Below are positions 13,901 through 24,239 of a DNA stretch of 64,000 nt, piece after piece (the stretch's first letter is position 1; every line of letters starts with the position of its first letter). The stretch comes from Doris montereyensis. Its lineage: Eukaryota > Mollusca > Gastropoda > Nudibranchia > Dorididae. A program made the translations under genes and the position numbers. The stretch is from NCBI GenBank assembly GCA_037039925.1, contig JAXRKP010000574.1, positions 152,001-216,000 of the forward strand, in the 5' to 3' direction. A model generated the notes under the pieces. The model made no database searches. It was not told the DNA's origin and saw only the letters and a program-made list of their open reading frames with translations.

Positions 13901-16900
13901 ATGGCGATGAGAATGATGATAAACAATTGCAGTTGAATGAGTGAAAGTTAATCAAATTTAATTCTTGCCCTTAACAACGATAAAAGATTTTAAACACAGA
14001 GCACAGAAAGGGGTTTCAGTAGATAACAAAGTTAGTATGAAGCTGTGTAATGTTTGAGAGTCTGTATGAATTTCATGCAACTTTGATTACACATTAACAG
14101 ATTATATAGATAGACATATATAGAAAGAAAATGTAAGAGAAAAACTGATATATAGATAGATAAACAGATGATGGATAGACGGATAGATAGAAAGATACAC
14201 GTATATTGGTAGAGGGGTTATTTGACAGACAAATATATGTAAGAAGAGATTGATATTCATTTAATATAGGTGGCAAAAACTAGAGTGGTCAAACAGTTGA
14301 TCGTCGGCTAAAATTTGGAATCAAAGACACTCATTTGTCAGAGGAACAGCAAAGAAAAAATAAAGGCAATGAAGGAAGTAGGGCTTTTCTTTTGCCTGAA
14401 AAAGTAAAGGTAATGAAGGAAGTTGGGCTTTTCCTTTGCCTGAAGACCAACAGCAAACCTGTCCGAGCGATGGGGCTAAGCGAGCTTTGGTATTAAAAGG
14501 AGGGTTTACCCAATCGCTATGGAACTGAGCCATAGGTATCCGTAACTGACCTTTGCCAACTGAAGCTATGCTGGCATAGATGGTTGCCATTTCAAGGGTT
14601 CCTAGGAACTTAAACGACTCAGGTCCCGTTATTAGGTCAGTCAGGTCATGTTATTGGGTAGGTCGGGTCCCGTTATTGGGTCAGTCAGGTCCCGTTATTG
14701 GGACAGGTAGTTCCCGTTTTTGGGCCAGGTACCGATATTGGGTTAGTCAGGTCCCGTTATTGGGTCAGGTAGGTCCCGTTATTGACTCAGTCAGGTCCCG
14801 TTATTGGGTAAGTCAAATCCCATTATTGGGTCAATCAGGTCCCGTTATTGGGTCAGTCAGGTCCCGTTATTGGGTCAGTCAGGTCCCGTTATTGGGACAG
14901 GCAGGTCCCGTTATTGGGACAGGTAGGTCCCGATATTGGGTCAATTTGGTCCCGTTATTGGGTGAGTCAGATCCTCTTATTGGGTCAGTCAGGTCCCGTT
15001 ATTGAGTCAGTCAGTCACTTAGGCTTTTCTTCACGAGAGATGATACCAAATAATTGAATTTCTGCTTCAATGTTTGTAGCTGTCCACAAGATGCATGACT
15101 TAAGCAACTTAAATGCGGTATATATTCCCATTGGTGTATTTCCATTGGGGTATTCCCATTGAGGTATTCCCATTGGTGTATTCCTATTGGTGTATTCCCA
15201 TTGAGGTATTCCCATCAGGGTATTCCCATCGAGGTATTCCCATTGGGATATTTCCATCAGAGTATTCCCATTGGGCAAAACAATTGAGTGATCAGACAAT
15301 GCAGTGATGTAATATATTGCATTAATCAGTTGGCAAAAAATGTGAGTCCCAAGCTGTAAATCCTTCTTTTTATGAAACTGATACCTTCAGGAGGGGCCCA
15401 GGTCACAGCAAATCTCAGAGCTCATCTTGGTAAAAGAATCACCTTTGCTACATCCACCCTTAGAACTCGAACACTTGAGGTAAGTTATTGTCGCCTGTTG
15501 TTAATGGTGAAAATTAAAATATGGAAAAATTTGATTAAAATCAAATTGCACCTGTTGCAAAACTTATATACAAATGTGGTAAAAGTTTCACCTATCTGAT
15601 CCAAGGATATCCACAAGGAAAACCTGTGAAGATCGTTTTTTTCCCTTCAATATCTAAGATGTGATGTCAGAAAATTTAGATATTATGGATAGGTATTTTT
15701 TAAAGAAATTTTGAAAATATCAAATATCGTGTATATGGTATTTTTACCGGGTGGGGGGGGGAATTCTCAAAAAGTTTTTAATATATTTTTTAAATCTAAC
15801 GTCATTTTTATTTTATTAATGAAAGGATTTTGTGTACAAAATATTGTACAAATCGGTCAATAAATAATGGAAAAAATACATCTAAAGGGTCTAGAAAGAA
15901 GAAATGATAGAGAATGAATGAAAGGAAGTATCAATCAAGGCAAAAATTTACATTAAAGGTGCGAAATGTATACAAATTACAAATGTATCGATGCAATAAG
16001 GGAACAGAGTAAACGACTTATCTGAAATGCCAATTAGCACTAGCTGATGCTTTCGAAAGCTATCGAAGTCTTAAGTGTTTTCTTCTTAGTGATAAAATAG
16101 GGTGTATTCCGTAATAGTAAGAAATCGTGTGCAAAGTTGCTTCCCGTAAGTGTTGAACGTAAAAAATGTGTGCAAAGACGCCTACCATTGAGTAGGCTAC
16201 TATAGATAAGCACACGGAGTGTGAACTGCCAGAGGGACCCAACTATGCCCGGGATAGGAAGGGGTGGGGGCAGGGTTACGGTGGGATGTTTTCATGGGGA
16301 TGGTGGTGGGAGGTGGATGGGGTAGGGTAGTGGATGGTGAAGGGTCAGGGATAGTGATAGCGTGTGCCCGACTATGGGAGTTACTCCAGAGAAAATTATA
16401 CAAATTGGTGTAAGACGTTTATACCATCAGGGTTGATTGTGCCCAATCTTACTATAAGCCGGTTCTCTATTGACTTCCTCGACTCAGCACCGCCAGTACA
16501 TGACCTGAAAATGCAAACTTTCAGGTCATGGGTTCCTCGATGTCCTGGTCCATTAAAATGCAAAGGCACCGGCTTGCTTTCGCAGTATTCAATATGTCTC
16601 CTGTGATGGCCAAATCTGTTGGAGAGTTGCAAGCCAGTTTCTCCGATATAGGCCATTCCACAATGACTGCAGCGAAGAGCATAAATTATATTGCGAGAGG
16701 CGCAAGAGAATTGCCCATTCACTGTCCAGGTCTCTCTAGGAAACTAGATAGTTGTGGAGCCGTCCACAAAGGGGCATGTCTTGCAGTTAGTGTGTCCACA
16801 TCGAATGGTACCCGATGGCGAGGAATCAGTAGAGAGCCGACTGTGCACAAGGATGTCCTGAAGGCTAGTGTGTCTCTCGAAGGCAATCAATGGAAAGGAA

Positions 16901-18779
16901 GGGAAAACACGTCTTTTCTCATTACTAGCTTGTAGAATAGGTAAGTTCTTGCGGACAATATTAATGACACGGTGTGTGTGCGGATGGTACAGAAGGATAA
17001 GGGGAATGCGTTTGGTCTTTTTTCTTCCTACGATGTTGAGGCCGTCTTTACGGGGTACAATTTTAGCTCTCTGAAAGGCTTGACAAATGATGGCCCTAGG
17101 GTAGCCTCTGCGTAGAAAGAAATCAAACATCTTAGGCGCTTCCTCTGTGAATAGGTGCTCGGCAGAACAGATGCACCTGAGGCGGAGGAATTGAGAGTAT
17201 GGAATAGCATCTTTGCAACGTGATGGATGAGAGGATGTGTAGTGGTGATAGCTATGACTATCTGCATCTTTGTTGAATATGGTAGTTTTAAACCCATGTT
17301 CGGAGACAGAAACGGTGATGTCTAAGAAATTAACAGTGGATGTAGACTGGGTAAAAGGGAACTTGATAGGTTTGCAAAAGTTGTTTGCAAAATCGAAGAA
17401 ACGGTCTAAATCAGTCGCAGACATGGTCGTGATACCAAACCCATCATCAATATACCGTTTATAGGTGTTGGGCAGAGGACCAGGGTACACCTGGAATAAT
17501 CTATGCTCAAGTTTACCCATGAATAGGCAAGCGTATGAAGGTGCCATCTTAGTACCCATAGCAACTCCGCTGATTTGCTCGAAAAACTGTCCGTTGAATT
17601 CAAAAGAATTAAGATTTAGCACGGGTTCTGCCAAACGGAGAAGGGTGGTAGTGTTAATTGTCTCGTCAAATCGCTGGTCGAGGAAGAATTTAAGGGCTTG
17701 AAGGGTCATGGAATGGGGTATGGATGTGTAGAGGGAGACAACATCCATGAGGAAGAGACGCTCTTTTTTCATTCTCGTTTCCGATACTCACACCTCTCTC
17801 TCCCTTTCTTTCTTCCCTGCCTTTTGTTTTTCCTTTTTTTCTCTCTATCTCTCTATCTCTCTTCTTCTCTTTATCTCCTTCTCACCTTTTATTACTTACT
17901 TATTTTCATATTTTTATTTTTCGTCCTAGATCTGAACTTTCCATTCTCGCTCATTCTTCACATCCCCTTCTACTTACGTTTCTTATCATCACTGTCTTTT
18001 TTTCTTACTTCCTCCTTTCTGTTTTTCTTCTGACATCACATTGTGTGTGATGCCTGAGGTAGTACTTATATCTAGATCTAGATTCTAGATATTGTTGTCT
18101 GACGAAGGGTTATACCCGAAACGTCACATGTTTGTTCTGTCTTTATTAGTGGAGTTGTCACTTATTGTCATATTTCGCCTTTAGCTTCACTCCACTGTGG
18201 CTCCTTTGTATTATAAGAGACGGGGCGATTCTGACTATTACTATATAATATAATACTACAGCTACAATAGCTATTTCACATGCATTAGGCCTACATTGCC
18301 TCGCCATTGATCATTTTTCTTTTGCTGGATTAGTCAAATAGTGAATAGTTTCATGCTTGTAATACACGTATTGAAAAAGGTGTTTTCGTTGTAACGCAAT
18401 GTCATTCCTGTTATAACGCTAAGTTGCCACTGGTACAACAGTTGGCGGTATGACAAGGCTTGAGTGTACTTCTACGTTTTGAGCATAGAAAGAGGGAATA
18501 ACTGAGGTTATTATTGAAATATTTATTTGGAGTACTTGTATAAGAATTGGCATCTTTTCTTTCTGCTTGTTTATACAGTACAAGGAAGCATTGGTGAAAG
18601 AGTTTGCAGCCTATGCAGTGCCCCTGTTTGCCAATGGAACTTTCAAGCCTATCATTGACAGAGTCTTGCCCTTGTCAGAGATAGCCCAGGCCCATACTCT
18701 AATGGAAGCCAATGAAAATGCCGGAAAAATTGTACTGAAAGTAACAGAAGAGGAAGAATCCAAAAAGGATGAATTATAA
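7785..18779 (+). CDS. TP53I3-like: PIG3/TP53I3-like NADPH:quinone oxidoreductase, copy 1 (7 exons)
   Basis: Coding exons: 7785-7925, 8880-9015, 10355-10489, 12340-12552, 13734-13838, 15391-15479 and 18579-18779. All introns are GT-AG and phases agree. The product is 339 residues, close to the roughly 332 of the human family member. An N-terminal GroES-like fold includes AINRAD (39-44), [17 protein letters not shown] (52-68) and GGNAEYV. The Rossmann NADPH site is HAGGSGVG (149-156), followed by TAGSQKK, LILDCVG and [12 protein letters not shown]. The family is a zinc-free MDR oxidoreductase that reduces quinones with NADPH in the cytosol and is p53-induced in vertebrates. Two oddities: the C-terminus reads KKDEL with no signal peptide visible, and introns 2, 3 and 5 contain minisatellites. 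Regulation by p53 cannot be judged from the sequence. Confidence 0.93.
7926..8879 (+). other. Intron 1 of copy 1
   Basis: 954 bp, GT-AG, acceptor TTTATCTAG. No transposon or array is recognised. It contrasts with intron 1 of copy 2, which is over 9 kb. Confidence 0.8.
8880..9015 (+). CDS. TP53I3-like: Copy 1 exon 2
   Basis: Encodes [20 protein letters not shown] through [10 protein letters not shown]. The last codon is split after its first base (phase 1). The donor is GCAG|GTGATG. It forms part of the GroES-like domain. Confidence 0.92.
9045..10018 (+). repeat. Intron 2 minisatellite, 53-55 bp unit, about 18 copies
   Basis: The unit is TTTCAAACTCTTTGTTAAAA then ATATCCTGTCCTCTCTCTTG and GCACTGGACTGTG. 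Early units have ACTGTG, later ones ATTGTGTG, so a 2-bp variant has spread in the distal half. TCCCG/TCCTG alternation is a CpG transition. The array starts only about 30 bp inside the intron. Short open frames in it are repeat artefacts. Confidence 0.96.
10355..10489 (+). CDS. TP53I3-like: Copy 1 exon 3
   Basis: Encodes [13 protein letters not shown] through [19 protein letters not shown], phase 1 at both ends. The acceptor is CTTCCACCAG, conserved in copy 2. The chosen donor TTGTTG|GTGTGT joins exactly to exon 4. The GTTGTT here gives one residue more than copy 2. The exon end is itself the first unit of a minisatellite. Confidence 0.88.
10480..10655 (+). repeat. Minisatellite carrying the exon 3 donor, about 28-bp unit, six copies
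   Basis: The unit TTTGTTGTTGGTGTGTTG plus TTTCAATCAT contains the last bases of exon 3 and its GT donor. Degenerate units read TTGTTGGTGCGTTG, ATTGTTGGTGTGTTT, TTGTAGGTGTGTTG and TTGTTGGCGTGTTT, so several retain a GGTGTG donor-like core. The array therefore offers alternative 5' splice sites 28 bp apart downstream of the true one. Confidence 0.85.
10665..11235 (+). mobile_element. CR1/L2-like LINE remnant, RT C-terminal end, in intron 3
   Basis: The + strand encodes a broken RT tail: [72 protein letters not shown], then a frameshift before [12 protein letters not shown] and FRKYLL. These are hallmark C-terminal motifs of CR1/L2/Rex1-type ORF2. The 5' end abuts the splice-donor minisatellite. 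A second copy of the same family lies at about 23005-23760. Confidence 0.87.
11236..12260. other. Remainder of intron 3, copy 1
   Basis: AT-rich sequence with no exon or element core. A small local duplication of GATACTGAAGTTAT occurs near 11658-11710. Confidence 0.6.
12262..12339 (+). repeat. Decoy exon 4 acceptor unit upstream of the true exon
   Basis: CCAAATAG|CAAAGCTTTCATCG and GGACACAGTGTTTATC precede the real CCATTCAG|CAAAGCTTTCATCG by about 70 bp. The decoy copies the acceptor and about the first 35 bases of exon 4. If spliced from exon 3 it would read [11 protein letters not shown] and then stop (TAA). The same unit is present about seven times in copy 2. Confidence 0.85.
12340..12552 (+). 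CDS. TP53I3-like: Copy 1 exon 4 (NADPH-binding Rossmann start)
   Basis: 213 bases. It encodes [20 protein letters not shown] through [23 protein letters not shown] and EITQ, phase 1 at both ends, donor CAAG|GTCAGA. It contains the nucleotide-binding glycine motif. It is about 97 percent identical to exon 4 of copy 2, much closer than exons 1-3. Confidence 0.93.
12600..12777 (+). mobile_element. Dispersed SINE-like 3' segment, copy a
   Basis: The tail CTGAGTTCACCGCAATTGTG through AATTTCAATAAAACAAACAA resembles segments at about 19600-19740 and 22395-22500. Each has a TCACCTTGTAATC/TCACCGCAATTG-like core, a GTGGATTGGGTA-like stretch and an AATGAAACAAA end. It is probably the 3' end of an interspersed element. 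No head region is resolved. Confidence 0.5.
12778..13733. other. Remainder of intron 4, copy 1
   Basis: No gene or repeat array is recognised. The sequence is AT-rich. The acceptor of exon 5 is TTCACCAG. Confidence 0.6.
13734..13838 (+). CDS. TP53I3-like: Copy 1 exon 5
   Basis: 105 bases encoding [20 protein letters not shown] through [11 protein letters not shown], phase 1 at both ends, donor ATGG|GTGAGT. The LILDCVG and DGRWVLYG motifs are diagnostic of the PIG3 branch of quinone oxidoreductases. Confidence 0.93.
14095..14280. repeat. GATA-rich tract in intron 5
   Basis: Imperfect GATAGATA/TATAGATAGA repeats. Intron 5 otherwise holds nothing recognised before the arrays at 14.6 kb. Confidence 0.5.
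14620..15018 (+). repeat. Intron 5 minisatellite, 22-bp unit, about 17 copies
   Basis: The unit is GGTCCCGTTATTGGGTCAGT plus CA. The GTCAGTCA / GACAGGTA alternatives define subtypes. Open frames with [15 protein letters not shown] repeats are a consequence of the unit. Confidence 0.95.
15118..15282 (+). repeat. Short minisatellite, about 15-bp unit, upstream of exon 6
   Basis: Repeats of GTATTCCCATTGGG/GGTATTCCCATTGA, about 11 copies, ending about 110 bp before exon 6. Confidence 0.9.
15391..15479 (+). CDS. TP53I3-like: Copy 1 exon 6
   Basis: 89 bases encoding [20 protein letters not shown] and [10 protein letters not shown]. The acceptor is ACCTTCAG and the donor GAG|GTAAGT. It enters in phase 1 and leaves in phase 0, matching exon 7. 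Confidence 0.9.
15480..16204. other. Intron 6, first part
   Basis: AT-rich sequence with a GGGTGGGGGGGG run near 15750. No element core is recognised before the Penelope-like element. Confidence 0.55.
16248..16352 (+). other. G-rich tract with G-quadruplex potential
   Basis: Runs such as GGAAGGGGTGGGGGCAGGG, then GGTGGGAGGTGGATGGGG and GGGTAGGG, give several clusters of four or more G-runs with short loops on the + strand. The tract lies just past the 3' end of the minus-strand Penelope-like ORF. Confidence 0.6.
16396..17775 (-). mobile_element. Penelope-like element: RT then GIY-YIG endonuclease, one in-frame stop, in intron 6
   Basis: The open frame from 17772 down to 16744 carries RT palm motifs. 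Motif A is [14 protein letters not shown] (D at residue 10), motif B is [13 protein letters not shown] and motif C is [11 protein letters not shown] (YIDD at 107-110). NFLDITV and [11 protein letters not shown] follow. In the same frame, a single TAG after DGSTTI precedes [20 protein letters not shown] and [14 protein letters not shown], a GIY-YIG nuclease with its Cys-x2-Cys. This RT-to-GIY-YIG order is specific to Penelope-like elements. The N-terminal part before motif A is missing, so the copy is 5' truncated. It lies antisense to the host gene. Confidence 0.92.
17776..18035 (+). repeat. Pyrimidine-rich low-complexity tract
   Basis: CTCTCTC/TTTCTT-rich sequence immediately beyond the truncated end of the Penelope-like element. 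Its open frames are artefacts. Confidence 0.7.
18099..18125 (+). ncRNA. Hammerhead-ribozyme-like core (CTGACGA...GAAAC)
   Basis: CTGACGA is followed by A, a GGG-TTATA-CCC hairpin and GAAACGTC. This fits the CUGANGA / stem II / GAAA core of hammerhead ribozymes, which Penelope-like elements are known to carry. I could not find convincing stems I and III, and the strand is opposite to the neighbouring Penelope ORF. It may be a decayed or partial terminal repeat. Confidence 0.35.
18579..18779 (+). CDS. TP53I3-like: Copy 1 exon 7 (C-terminus, ends KDEL)
   Basis: 66 codons plus TAA, from [20 protein letters not shown] to [19 protein letters not shown] and DEL. The acceptor is TTTATACAG. The [18 protein letters not shown] and GKIVL motifs match the family's end. 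The acidic tail ending KDEL extends beyond the usual terminus. Confidence 0.93.
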   Translation, partial: YKEALVKEFAAYAVPLFANGTFKPIIDRVLPLSEIAQAHTLMEANENAGKIVLKVTEEEESKKDEL

Positions 18780-19600
18780 TTCCATCTTTGAGGTCACAAC
18801 AGAAGAGGAAATGTCATACTTTCTGTTCACAAGTGTCTGTGTTTTCTTCCTATTGTCTCTGGGAGTTTTTTCTATCTCTGTGTACCTCCGTCTCACTGTC
18901 TTTATGTTTTTCTGGTTTTCTTTTTGTCTCCGGTTTTCTCTGTCTCTCTGGGTTTCTCTGTCTTTCTGTTTTACTCTGTCTCTGTATTTCTCTGTCACTC
19001 TGTTGTTTTGTGTCACTTCGTTTTTCTGTGTTTCTCTGGTTTTCTCTGTCTCTGTTTTTTTCTGTTCTCTGGTTTTCTCCGTCTCTCTGTTTTTCTAATG
19101 TTTCAAGTGTTTCTTTGTCTTCCTCTTTGGGGTTGTTTCACAATGTTGTACTCTTGGGAACGGTACTTCACTCTACTTTCCTCACTTGGCTCAAGTGTGA
19201 AGGAGAACCCATCTATAGGTAGAGAAAGATCCTGTCAAAGTGTCGGTACGAAGCGCCTAACAGGCTTGTGTACCGTATGATCCCCAGGGAGTTGAGAAGG
19301 ACCGTGAATGAAATGGCTTGCCTGGGGATAACTGATGGACAGTTGATGAACTTGCATTTGTGCAGAGATACAGACTATAAATCCATCTTTATCTTTATCC
19401 CTGTCTTTCTGTTTTCTCTATCTGTATTTCTCTGGTTTTCTCTATCTCTGTTTTTTCTGCTTCTCTTGTTCTCTCTGGTTCTCTCAGTCCCTCTGCTTTT
19501 ATCTGTTTCTCTAGTTTTCTCTGTTCATGCCTCATTGTATATCTCCATGTTTCTGTCTATCGGTTTGTTTCTCTTGGTCTGTGGTTTTCGGTTATCACTA
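18780..19600. other. 3' flank of copy 1: TCTG/TTTCTC low-complexity sequence
   Basis: Degenerate TCTGTTTTTCTCTG-type repeats at about 18830-19100 and 19390-19580, with unique sequence between. No AATAAA close to the stop codon is obvious, so the 3'UTR end is undefined. Confidence 0.55.
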
Positions 19601-19737
19601 ATATCAGGAGTTACTGCTAGGTCTTACTTTTTTTCTTTTCACTCTTTCATGTGTGTTTTATTTTGTCTCCTCTGAATTCACCTTGTAATCACCACAGGTG
19701 ATGGATTGCGTACATTGCAATGAAACAAATGAAAACA

Positions 19738-19740
<3 letters not shown>
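19600..19740 (+). mobile_element. Dispersed SINE-like 3' segment, copy b
   Basis: Contains GAATTCACCTTGTAATCACC, GGTGATGGATTGCGTA and CAATGAAACAAATGAAAACA, matching copies a (12.6 kb) and c (22.4 kb). It directly abuts a (TGTC)n/(TC)n tract. Confidence 0.5.
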
Positions 19741-21290
<1,550 letters not shown>

Positions 21291-21292
21291 GG

Positions 21293-21505
21293 TTTATTGA
21301 TCTGGACTTGCCAGTAGATGTGGTTGATCTAGCTTCTAAGAATAAATTCAGATTTGAATGGCTGTCATCTAAAGATTATAATGATTAATTCCTTTCAAGT
21401 TATATCAGGAAGGTTGAGAAAGATGGCATTGCATGGTGCTGTTATTGTAAGTGTGAGATTAAATACGGTGCAGGAGGTGTTCATTGTCTGAAAGTTTCAC
21501 ATTTC
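21293..21505 (+). pseudogene. BED/hAT-like zinc-finger remnant
   Basis: One frame reads FIDLDLPVDVVDLASKNKFR, FEWLSSKDYND, a TAA stop, then FLSSYIRKVEKDGIAWCCYC, KCEIKYGAGGVHCLKVSHF. The F-x-W-L, W-C-x2-C, GGV and K-x-S-H spacing resembles the BED/TTF-type finger that precedes hAT-like transposases. No transposase core follows. It is probably a domesticated-type or transposon fragment, now broken. Confidence 0.4.
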
Positions 21506-22394
21506 AGACTTTCAGATTTTTGTTTTCATTTGCCATTTACATCCCTGCATAATGTATTAACTGCATCTATTGTTATGTTTCACTGACACTGACACCAAAT
21601 CTTTTCAACTTATGCTGTCATGTTGTCAAATAAGTTTTTCTTATATTTTATTTAATGAGTAGAAATATATTACATAAACAAGAATTGTATCTATACCTGT
21701 TTTTGTGTTTTGAACCAGTGCCTTATTGGAAAACGAAGCTCTCTGCTCAAACTTCATGTGAATAAAGCTCATATCCTTTGAGCGAAAAAAAAAGAAAAAA
21801 AAAGAATATGTAAGGACATTATGTTGTCATAACCTTAACCAGTAATCAGACATTTCCGCTCAGATGAAGTATAGAGAAGATAATGGTATGTATAACGTAC
21901 GCTCAAGAAAGTCGTTCCATGTAAGGATTAAAGAGTAAAACTGACTGGGATTGGTATTATTTACACAAACTATAGGCCTACCATGTTTTATTATTTACAC
22001 ATAGTGAAGATAGGTGTAATACAGAAGGAGAAGAAAATAAAGTTATGTGTACAAAATGTGGTGTTGGTGTTTGTTGTACGGACAGACAGACAGGCAAATA
22101 GATAGAAAGACAAACAGATAGACATACTATAAAGTTGTGAAAAGATCAAAGATTTATGTGTTAGTTTGTTTACAATCAGCAATGAAGGTTGTTCTTTTCA
22201 TTTAGAAAAAAAAAAAAACTAGAGCTATTCATCAAGATCAGTAAATACAGGGTTTGTTTTTGTTTTTTTCTAAAAATAAGTATAAATGTTATGTTTGATA
22301 TAATAAGGGATTAGTGTCTTCTATCAAACTAGAGAAGTGAAGAATATTGCAGTTTGAAATGATGACCCTGACAGCTATGTGTGTAAGTGAAAGC
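21506..22394. other. Intergenic, nothing recognised
   Basis: AT-rich sequence with A-runs near 21786-21805 and 22206-22218. Confidence 0.5.
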
Positions 22395-22500
22395 TTACTT
22401 CTTTCATTTCACTCTTTTATCTTGCTGTCCTCTCTCAATTTACCCTCAGATTATCACATGTGGTGGATTGGGTAATTCCCAATGAAACGAAAGCGTCTAG
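22395..22500 (+). mobile_element. Dispersed SINE-like 3' segment, copy c
   Basis: TCTCTCAATTTACCCTCAGA, ATCACATGTGGTGGATTGGG and CCAATGAAACGAAAG match copies a and b. Confidence 0.5.
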
Positions 22501-22617
22501 TTTCACATTGCTATTTGCTCAATGTTGTTTTTGCCTACTTGCCTTTGATTTTGATTATGTATTGTTTTTGTAGGTAAGAATAAAGAATATCTAGGCAGAA
22601 TTTGATTTAACATGGTG

Positions 22618-22890
22618 TCTTTTGTTATTACCTACAACAGGTGTTTTGTATGATTTCAATGCAGTTTTAAATTTTACGTGCGTGCGTGGGAGAGAATACC
22701 AAATATCCATTAGAGACAGATGTGTTATTACCCACGTGTTTTGTGTGATTTTAATGCAGTTTTAAATTTTAGGTAAGAGAATACCAAATATCCATTGGAC
22801 ATGCGTTTTTATTACCCACAGGTGTTGCGTCTGATTTCATTCAATCCAGTTCTAAAAAATAACAGTGTAAAAGAATACCATATATATATT
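22618..22890 (+). repeat. Diverged tandem repeat, about 100-bp unit, three copies
   Basis: Units share TTATTACCCACAGGTGTT, TGTGTGATTTCAATGCAGTT and GAGAATACCAAATATCCATT. Length varies between copies, and the third copy is most diverged. Confidence 0.75.
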
Positions 22891-23004
22891 TAGTAGACAT
22901 TGACAGAGGTGGGGTTTTTTCATTCATATTGTTTGTTTGTTTGTTTTGCTTTTGTTACTCAGAGTGGACATTAAAAGATGCAGTCTATCTATTAAATCAT
23001 AGAC

Positions 23005-23760
23005 GACAAATAATAGACTGAAGCTTAACAAGGAAAAAACTGAGGGTTTTATGTTCTACGGACTCAAAATTTAAAAAAGACAGCTTAAATCCATTCATAT
23101 TGCTGAAGTAAGCGTGTTCTTTTCAAATTCGGTCAAAAATCTGTGAGTCTTTCTTAACAACACACTTTCAATGGATCACCAAATTGAGCATACCGTAAGA
23201 ATAATGTACATTGAGCTGCGCAAGATTTCACACATGAAATCTCTGCTCTAAAAATCTATGAAAACGCTTGTTGTGTCCTTAGTTCTGTCCCGAATGGACT
23301 ATTGCAACTCTCTTTTTGTGGGTCTCACAGATGCGAGGATAAAAAACTCCAAAGGGTACAAATTGTGCGGCAATCTTGGTTCTTGGAAAGACCAGATTCA
23401 ACAGTAGTTCCAGAGATGTTGCTAAAAACCTTTCACTGGCTTCAAGTAAGGGCAAGAATTGATAACAAGATTTGTCTTTTTTGTTACTAATCACTGCAGT
23501 CTTCGGCCCCAATCTACATTTAAAATCTGCTCGTCCCATATCAACCCCCTTATGCGCTAAGATCTCAAAATTATAAAATATTGACAATTCCAAACACTCA
23601 CTTGAAACGTTTCGAGATGAAAGTTTTGGCAAAATTGAACCACAAATATGGAATGCTTTACTTCCATCTTTGAGGCTTGGAACTGTCTTGAAATCTTAAA
23701 AATACTTAAACCTACAGACTTTATTTTTTAAGAAATGCCTTCTGTAAATGATTGAATTCA
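23005..23760 (+). mobile_element. CR1/L2-like LINE remnant, RT C-terminal half
   Basis: Decayed + strand coding: [51 protein letters not shown], a DYCNSLFVGLTDARI-like stretch, KLQRVQ, LLKTFHWLQVRARIDNKICL and WNALLPSLRLGT. It is the same family as the intron 3 element at 10665-11235 but extends about 180 bp further 5'. The YADD region is missing. Confidence 0.87.
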
Positions 23761-23819
23761 AATGTATATAATGACCTATTATAATAATGTTCTAATATGA
23801 GTGTGTCTAGAAGGCAGCA

Positions 23820-23900
23820 TTGAAATTCTGAGTTTCCAAAACCGATATTGCACTTCGTCAGACAGCTCAATGATCAGCTGACTTTCTTGTTATTTTTTGT
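23820..23900 (-). mobile_element. Penelope-type terminal remnant with CTGACGA motif
   Basis: On the minus strand GAGCTGTCTGACGAAGTGCA is followed by CGGTTTTGGAAACTC, a second CTGACGA...GAAAC arrangement. It lies about 90 bp from the Penelope-like fragments at 23985-24600. It is too decayed to fold with confidence. Confidence 0.3.
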
Positions 23901-23984
23901 TATGTACATTTAAAGGGGGTTAATTCAATTCAAATTATTAGCATTTTCTGGTTTATATTATTGTGGGTCATTGTACCAGTTAAG

Positions 23985-24215
23985 ATTACTTCATGCGGTT
24001 AGAGTTTTCGATTTCCAAAGATTGGTAGCTATACCACTTCCTCAACATAATATGGGCAGGTATTACAACGTCTCCTGCCACACTGGGGAGTACCTGTGTA
24101 GAAAGGAGCATGTAATCTGCTGTGGACCAGGAGATCACGAAGATTCCTGTCCCGCCTGTAAACAAAAAGAGGCGGATCTCTTGTGGCAGGATCATTTTCA
24201 AGGATGGAATAATGT
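23985..24215 (-). mobile_element. Penelope-like fragment, inverted left arm (RT/GIY-YIG linker)
   Basis: Minus-strand frame: ILENDPATRDPPLFVYRRDR, DLLVHSRLHAPFYTGTPQCG, RRRCNTCPY. The D-x-LVHS ... C-G-x3-C-x-TCP pattern is the Penelope linker before the GIY-YIG domain. It is a reverse-complement partner of the + strand fragment beginning at about 24240. Confidence 0.75.
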
Positions 24216-24239
24216 TTTATGTATTTATATATAAGTATA

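Noticed and set aside
16744..17772. 342-residue minus ORF as a host gene
   Set aside because: RT motifs A-C with YIDD followed by a GIY-YIG domain identify a Penelope-like element.
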